The notes beneath the pieces were generated by a model. It ran no database searches and was not told the DNA's origin. It saw only the letters and a program-made list of their open reading frames with translations. The position numbers were made by a program, and so were the translations under genes. From Pedobacter hartonius (GTDB lineage Bacteria; Bacteroidota; Bacteroidia; Sphingobacteriales; Sphingobacteriaceae): DNA of 64,000 nucleotides. Numbering within the stretch: position 1 is the stretch's first letter; each line of letters starts with the position of its first letter. Positions 60,056-64,000 of this stretch are shown one piece after another. The DNA lies in contig NZ_FNRA01000002.1 in the NCBI RefSeq assembly GCF_900107535.1, positions 124,001 to 188,000 on the forward strand, in the 5' to 3' direction.

Positions 60056-61165
60056 TTAATTGATCCTTATGTCACTTCTTACAGGAAAATGGTCTGATAA
60101 TCTGGCCTGAATGATCCTGTGGTTAACTATTTTTATAGGCTTGGTTGCCGAGATATAATCTATCTGGAAATTAGGAAATTTTCCGTTATAGGTGCGGCCC
60201 AGCCCGATGCCTTCTTCAACAAAAGAATTATTCAGTGATTTGGTCAGCTGAGTCACTGCGTAAGAGGCCGGAGTATCGTTGAAATCCCCCGCAATCAGGA
60301 AAGGCGTAGTACATGTTTTCATATGTGCCTTCATGATATCCACCTGCCCGCTTCTCTTCACGAAAGCTGCTTTCAGCATTCTCAGGATCCTTTTGGACGG
60401 TGTAATCTTCGCATCCATTTCCGTTTTCACTTTATCAAGGTAGGTATAATCCTGTTTGTCAAATGATATCGATTGCAGGTGAACATTATAGACACGTATC
60501 TTTTTATCCTTCACCATAATGTCAACATAGATACTGGCATTGCCACCGTGGTTGGCGCTGAATATGATCGTTCCCTTGTCTACTATAGGATACCTGGAAA
60601 AGATGGCCAGCCCCATGGCTTCATAATTATTCTCTGAGCTGGGAATGAAATAATAATTAGGGCTCTTCAGCATATGCTTCAGGCTGTCGGTAATATCAAA
60701 AGGGCCTTTGCGCCGCGAGTAATATTCCTGAAAGCAGATAATGTCCGGATCTTCATTTTTTACTACGGCCAGCATCTGCTGTTTAACAGACTCATTGTTA
60801 TCCTCTCCATAAGGTTTAAAGCTATGCACATTATAAGTCATCATTCTCAGCAGATCAGGACTGGCTTTAGGGCCAACACCGTCTTCGCCCAGGAAACCTA
60901 TGGTAGCAATGAGTGCATGCCAGCCGGATGCAATGATCCCTGCAGTAAGCAGTGCGAAGATCAGTCTTCTCTGTAAAAGCCAGAAGATGATCATCAGGAC
61001 ATTCAGCAACAGGATAAAGGGGTAAGCCAGGCCAAAAAATGCGATCACAGCATGTTCACGAGGATCAAATTTACCTGCTACCATTCCCAGTACCAGTGCA
61101 AAGGCCAACACCACTGCGATGAGCACGTATATCCTGGTAAAAAATGTGGTTCTGCGTTTCTTCAT
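60056..61165 (-). CDS. Membrane-anchored endonuclease/exonuclease/phosphatase-family protein
   Basis: This 369-residue protein has three hydrophobic segments in the first 95 residues (about 11-30, 38-62, 68-90), then a soluble EEP domain. Motifs are MTYNVHSF, IICFQEYYS (metal Glu), VYNVHLQSI, LIAGDFNDTPAS (Asp, Asn) and RLSDHFPVRSDI at the end. EEP enzymes cleave phosphoester bonds in nucleic acids, lipids or sugars; the substrate here is unknown. The start overlaps the stop of the second rhomboid gene by 1 nt, so it is the last gene of the mutL operon. Confidence 0.9.
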   Translation of the reverse strand: MKKRRTTFFTRIYVLIAVVLAFALVLGMVAGKFDPREHAVIAFFGLAYPFILLLNVLMIIFWLLQRRLIFALLTAGIIASGWHALIATIGFLGEDGVGPKASPDLLRMMTYNVHSFKPYGEDNNESVKQQMLAVVKNEDPDIICFQEYYSRRKGPFDITDSLKHMLKSPNYYFIPSSENNYEAMGLAIFSRYPIVDKGTIIFSANHGGNASIYVDIMVKDKKIRVYNVHLQSISFDKQDYTYLDKVKTEMDAKITPSKRILRMLKAAFVKRSGQVDIMKAHMKTCTTPFLIAGDFNDTPASYAVTQLTKSLNNSFVEEGIGLGRTYNGKFPNFQIDYISATKPIKIVNHRIIQARLSDHFPVRSDIRIN

Positions 61166-62034
61166 TAACTTTTACTCGCCTTAAATAAGGTTTCCTTTTC
61201 CTCTTTACTCAATTTATCGTACCCTGATTTAGAAATCTTATCGAGGATCAAATCCACTTCTTTCTGGTTGACCTTATTGTTGATATTGTTCTTCGCCCCT
61301 GTTCCCGGTTTCTCATTTTTTACCACTTTCAGTTTCGGCTTTTTCTTAAAGATATTACTCCAGTCGTTCCCGTTTTGTAACAGCTTAATATAAAGAAAGC
61401 CCATAAATGCGCCTCCCAGGTGTGCAAAACTTCCGCCGGGATTAGCATACCCTATTCCAATCAGGTCAATCAGCAAATACACGAGCACCACATAACGCAG
61501 CTTTACGGTACCGATAAACATCAGTCCTATCGTATAATCCGGCAGAAGTGTGGTCACAGCAACGGCAATTGCCATCACTGAAGCTGAAGAGCCGATGATC
61601 TTAGCCGCATAAATAGTTGCTGAAAAAGGAGGAAATATATTGTAAGCCAGGGCAAAAAATACAGCCCCCATTACACCACCCGCAAGATATACAAAGTGGA
61701 ACTGCCTTGGTTTAAGGAAATCTATGAATATATTTCCCATCCAGAATAGCCACAACATATTAAACAGGATATGGAAAATATCCTCATGGAGGAACTGGTA
61801 GGTCAGTACCGTATAAAAACGAAAAGGAAGTTTTGGTAAAGCCGCGGGAAAGGCGAAATACTCCTTGGCATAGTCAAGAAACCTGATATTTGTATTACCG
61901 GCAAGAAAATAGGTGACACCAAAAAGTGCAACAGCTACAAAAACAATGGTATTGATCCCTATATAGAAAAACACCGGGTTCCCTGAACGGAAAACTTTAT
62001 ATTTTAGATCTGCTAAAAGATTATTCTTAGTCAT
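61165..62034 (-). CDS. Rhomboid-family intramembrane protease (second of tandem pair)
   Basis: This 289-residue six-helix membrane protein has HILFNMLWLFWMGNIF in the helix-2 region, the serine motif as IIGSSASVMAI (Ser150), where the common form is GASGAIFG, and the histidine helix GSFAHLGGAFMGFLYIK (His205). A soluble C-terminal tail follows (KKPKLKVVKNEKPG ... EVDLILDKISKSGYDKLSKE), which is common in this branch. It overlaps the preceding rhomboid gene by 8 nt. Ser and His are present, so activity is plausible; the Gly-to-Ala change in the GxSx motif is notable. Confidence 0.9.
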   Translation of the reverse strand: MTKNNLLADLKYKVFRSGNPVFFYIGINTIVFVAVALFGVTYFLAGNTNIRFLDYAKEYFAFPAALPKLPFRFYTVLTYQFLHEDIFHILFNMLWLFWMGNIFIDFLKPRQFHFVYLAGGVMGAVFFALAYNIFPPFSATIYAAKIIGSSASVMAIAVAVTTLLPDYTIGLMFIGTVKLRYVVLVYLLIDLIGIGYANPGGSFAHLGGAFMGFLYIKLLQNGNDWSNIFKKKPKLKVVKNEKPGTGAKNNINNKVNQKEVDLILDKISKSGYDKLSKEEKETLFKASKS

Positions 62035-62761
62035 AATAGTCGTAAAATGTATTTTTATCTTTCCAAATTTTCACTAAAATGAAGCCCAGCAGTGCTCCTC
62101 CGAGGTGTGCATAATGCGCTACGGAGTCTCCCGCCACACTGGCTACGCCCAAACTCAGTTCTATCAAAATATATACGGGGATAATGTACTTAGCTTTTAC
62201 CGGCACGGGGATGAACATGATAAACAGTTCCGCATTTGGATAAAGCATTCCAAAGGCAACGAGCAATCCGAATATCGCACCGGATGCACCGATCATAGGC
62301 CCGAAATAAATACCATATAAAGTTGAAGCCTGGGCAGGCGAAAACTGTGCGGTATTATAAAGCCTTTGTTCCAGAGATTCTAAAGAAAGGACACTATGGG
62401 CAAGAGGTGTCCCTGCAATCTGATAGATCTCAAATGCCTGTACGGCCCATTGTAATGCCAGCGCTCCCAGACCTGTAATCAGATAAAAGTTTATAAAACG
62501 TTTGGCGCCCCAATGCGCTTCCAGTACAGAGCCAAATGTATAAAGCGCAAACATATTAAAGATGATGTGCGACCAGCCCCCGTGCATAAACATATAAGTA
62601 ACAGGTTGCCAAACCCTGAAATAGGGAGAGTCTACATAAAAGGCACCAAGATACTCTGCAAGTTCAATTCCCTTACTTTCCATGATTAAAGTAGCGGCAA
62701 AGAACAGCCCGTTAATGATGAGCAGGTTTTTAACAACCGGAGGTATGTGAATAGTATTCAT
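62027..62761 (-). CDS. Rhomboid-family intramembrane serine protease (first of tandem pair)
   Basis: The start MNTIHIPPVVKNLLIING gives 244 residues and a 4-nt gap from the mutL stop; the longer in-frame start would overlap mutL. Motifs are MFMHGGWSHIIFNMFALYTF, the catalytic GASGAIFG with Ser160, and SVAHYAHLGGALLGF with His219. Rhomboids cleave transmembrane helices within the inner membrane. The gene is between mutL and a second rhomboid in one operon. Confidence 0.93.
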   Translation of the reverse strand: MNTIHIPPVVKNLLIINGLFFAATLIMESKGIELAEYLGAFYVDSPYFRVWQPVTYMFMHGGWSHIIFNMFALYTFGSVLEAHWGAKRFINFYLITGLGALALQWAVQAFEIYQIAGTPLAHSVLSLESLEQRLYNTAQFSPAQASTLYGIYFGPMIGASGAIFGLLVAFGMLYPNAELFIMFIPVPVKAKYIIPVYILIELSLGVASVAGDSVAHYAHLGGALLGFILVKIWKDKNTFYDYYD

Positions 62762-62765
62762 TTTT

Positions 62766-64000
62766 TTATTTATCAAATTTCTTATCCAGTTCTGTCAGCG
62801 ACATCGTCTGGATGACCGGTTTACCACTAATACTAAAATTTGGTGCTTTACAGGCAAACAATTGCTCAATGAGCATATTCATTTCTTCCTGCCCCAGCAC
62901 CACCCCACTTTTTATAGCGCTGTTCCTGGCCATGCTTCTGGCCAGTGCATCCCTTTTGTCAAGTCTCAGTTCCTGCTGGGAGTTTTTAAACCCCTCTATC
63001 AGGTGTTCAAAAAGCTGGGTCTCATTGATCTGGTTACTGCCCAGGTCAACAGGTATCCCTTCAATCACCAGCGTATTTTTTCCAAACTCGCGGACTTCGA
63101 AACCAAGGCTCTTGATATCATCAAGCAGGCTTTTGGCCAGCTCATAATCATTTGGGCTCAGCGTAACGGTTTGCGGGAAAAGACTCTGTTGGGAAGCTCC
63201 CTTCCTGTCTTCCAAATGCAGACTAAAACGCTCATAAAGAATTCTCTCGTGTGCCGCCTGCTGATCAATCAGCATCAGGCCCGATTTGATCTGCGAGATG
63301 ATATACTTGTTATGCAGCTGCATCAGCTGTTTCTGTACCGGTGCATATTTATCATCTGGCCCGTTTCCGGGCAATTCCATCGCTACCTGCTCAACAGGGT
63401 TGTGATTGGCGATCTCATAAAGTGATCCCCAGTTTTTGGTGCTCTGCTCCCTGTTTTCGCCACTCCTGAAAGCGGTAAAACCGCGCTCAGCCCGCTCGGG
63501 CGACTTCTCTTCACTGAACGGATTAAAGTCAGGATTAAAACTGATACTCGGAGGCACAATCTCATCAAGGGATTTAGGACTGATCATACCGCTGAAAGCC
63601 GTTTCCTGGTCAAAATCTATAGTCGGACTGATGTTAAACCGTCCCAGAGAGCGCTTTACCGCTGAGTGGATAATGGCATAAATAGACTTTTCATCCAGGT
63701 ATTTGATCTCCGTTTTAGTCGGATGCACATTCACGTCAATCTTAGCCGGGTCAATATCTATGAAAAGCACGTACAAAGGAAAGTTATCCTCTGCCAGCAG
63801 CTCCTCGTAAGCCTTATTCACGGCATGGTTCAGGTAAGCGTCCTTAATAAAACGGTTGTTCACAAAAAAGAACTGCTCTCCCCTTGTTTTTTTAGCAAAC
63901 TGCGGTTTACCAATAAAGCCTTTCAGGTTGATGATCGTTGTTTCTTCTTCCACGGGGATCAGTCTTTCATTATAGTTGTTACCAAACAAATGAACGATCC
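62766..64000 (-). CDS. mutL: DNA mismatch repair protein MutL (5' truncated)
   Basis: The N-terminal ATPase beginning lies beyond the window. Visible are the transducer part (GFIGKPQFAKKTRGEQFFFV with VNNRFIKDA, and DVNVHPTKTEIKYLDEKSIY), a linker and the C-terminal dimerisation domain. The C-terminal domain has LIDQQAAHERILYE where nuclease-type MutLs have DQHA-x2-E, and APNFSISGKP in place of the CPHGRP motif, so it probably lacks endonuclease activity. It couples MutS to downstream repair. The first codons inside the window read IVHLFGNN. The rhomboid genes follow in the same operon. Confidence 0.95.
   Translation of the reverse strand, partial: IVHLFGNNYNERLIPVEEETTIINLKGFIGKPQFAKKTRGEQFFFVNNRFIKDAYLNHAVNKAYEELLAEDNFPLYVLFIDIDPAKIDVNVHPTKTEIKYLDEKSIYAIIHSAVKRSLGRFNISPTIDFDQETAFSGMISPKSLDEIVPPSISFNPDFNPFSEEKSPERAERGFTAFRSGENREQSTKNWGSLYEIANHNPVEQVAMELPGNGPDDKYAPVQKQLMQLHNKYIISQIKSGLMLIDQQAAHERILYERFSLHLEDRKGASQQSLFPQTVTLSPNDYELAKSLLDDIKSLGFEVREFGKNTLVIEGIPVDLGSNQINETQLFEHLIEGFKNSQQELRLDKRDALARSMARNSAIKSGVVLGQEEMNMLIEQLFACKAPNFSISGKPVIQTMSLTELDKKFDK

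Noticed and set aside
1-64000. Mobile elements, prophage, integrated plasmid or defence island
   Set aside because: No transposase, integrase, toxin-antitoxin, restriction or phage genes were seen. Apart from the sugar locus, gene content is housekeeping or common to Bacteroidota.

Overview
The window is a stretch of ordinary bacterial chromosome from a member of the Bacteroidota, most likely the family Sphingobacteriaceae (Pedobacter-like). The evidence is a SusC/SusD pair, a DUF2723 membrane protein, bacillithiol genes, promoters of the Bacteroidota type (TTG, about 19 nt, then TAnnTTTG), almost no Shine-Dalgarno sequences, and a high density of secreted proteins and lipoproteins. I see no rRNA, CRISPR array, prophage, transposase or integrase. 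Both ends cut genes: a response-regulator receiver domain at the left and mutL at the right.

Layout. 1-6.4 kb holds the receiver fragment, pth, rplY, prs, a tRNA-Gln with its own promoter and terminator, and a large DUF2723 membrane protein. It is followed by a convergent intergenic region with a strong terminator, a degenerate tandem repeat and a long hairpin. 6.4-21.6 kb is accA and then a malto-oligosaccharide utilisation locus on the minus strand: lacI, susC, susD, terminator, cyclomaltodextrinase-like GH13, beta-phosphoglucomutase, GH65 phosphorylase, alpha-amylase GH13 and an MFS sugar transporter. The inferred pathway is outer-membrane uptake by SusCD, hydrolysis by GH13 enzymes, import of maltose by the MFS protein, phosphorolysis by GH65 to glucose and beta-glucose-1-phosphate, then conversion to glucose-6-phosphate by PgmB. 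A perfect 22-bp LacI-type palindrome lies upstream of susC.

21.6-36.6 kb carries an M28 peptidase, a polyprenyl diphosphate synthase, a persulfide dioxygenase-rhodanese protein (CstB-like) next to YpdA, asparaginase-TatD, two FKBP isomerases, nrnA, ndk, dciA-recF, a TPR protein, ribH, a bacilliredoxin (YtxJ/BrxC) and lipA. 36.6-43.5 kb carries an ECF sigma/anti-sigma pair, the bifunctional NAD(P)HX repair enzyme, uvrA and a lytic transglycosylase. 43.7-64 kb carries a pseudouridine synthase with a long disordered repeat extension, a beta-propeller lactonase, bshA, a membrane PH-like protein, tilS, an OstA-like protein, rdgB, a possible DNA polymerase III psi-like protein, two SurA-type proteins, a MoxR ATPase, a GDPD-like protein that lacks catalytic residues, a double NTF2-like protein, cysS, and a mutL-rhomboid-rhomboid-endonuclease/phosphatase operon.

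The observations most worth a second look are these. (1) Long intergenic hairpins share a conserved core while their arms differ but stay complementary; two of them also share both flanks. (2) The GDPD-family protein has lost its active-site His, Glu and Asp. (3) A class of genes has the TAnnTTTG box ending only 3-12 nt before the start codon, which predicts leaderless or near-leaderless mRNAs. (4) Bacillithiol and persulfide genes occur at three separate places. (5) The gene next to rdgB has a HolD-like sequence pattern. All assignments are from reading the sequence; no database search was run.
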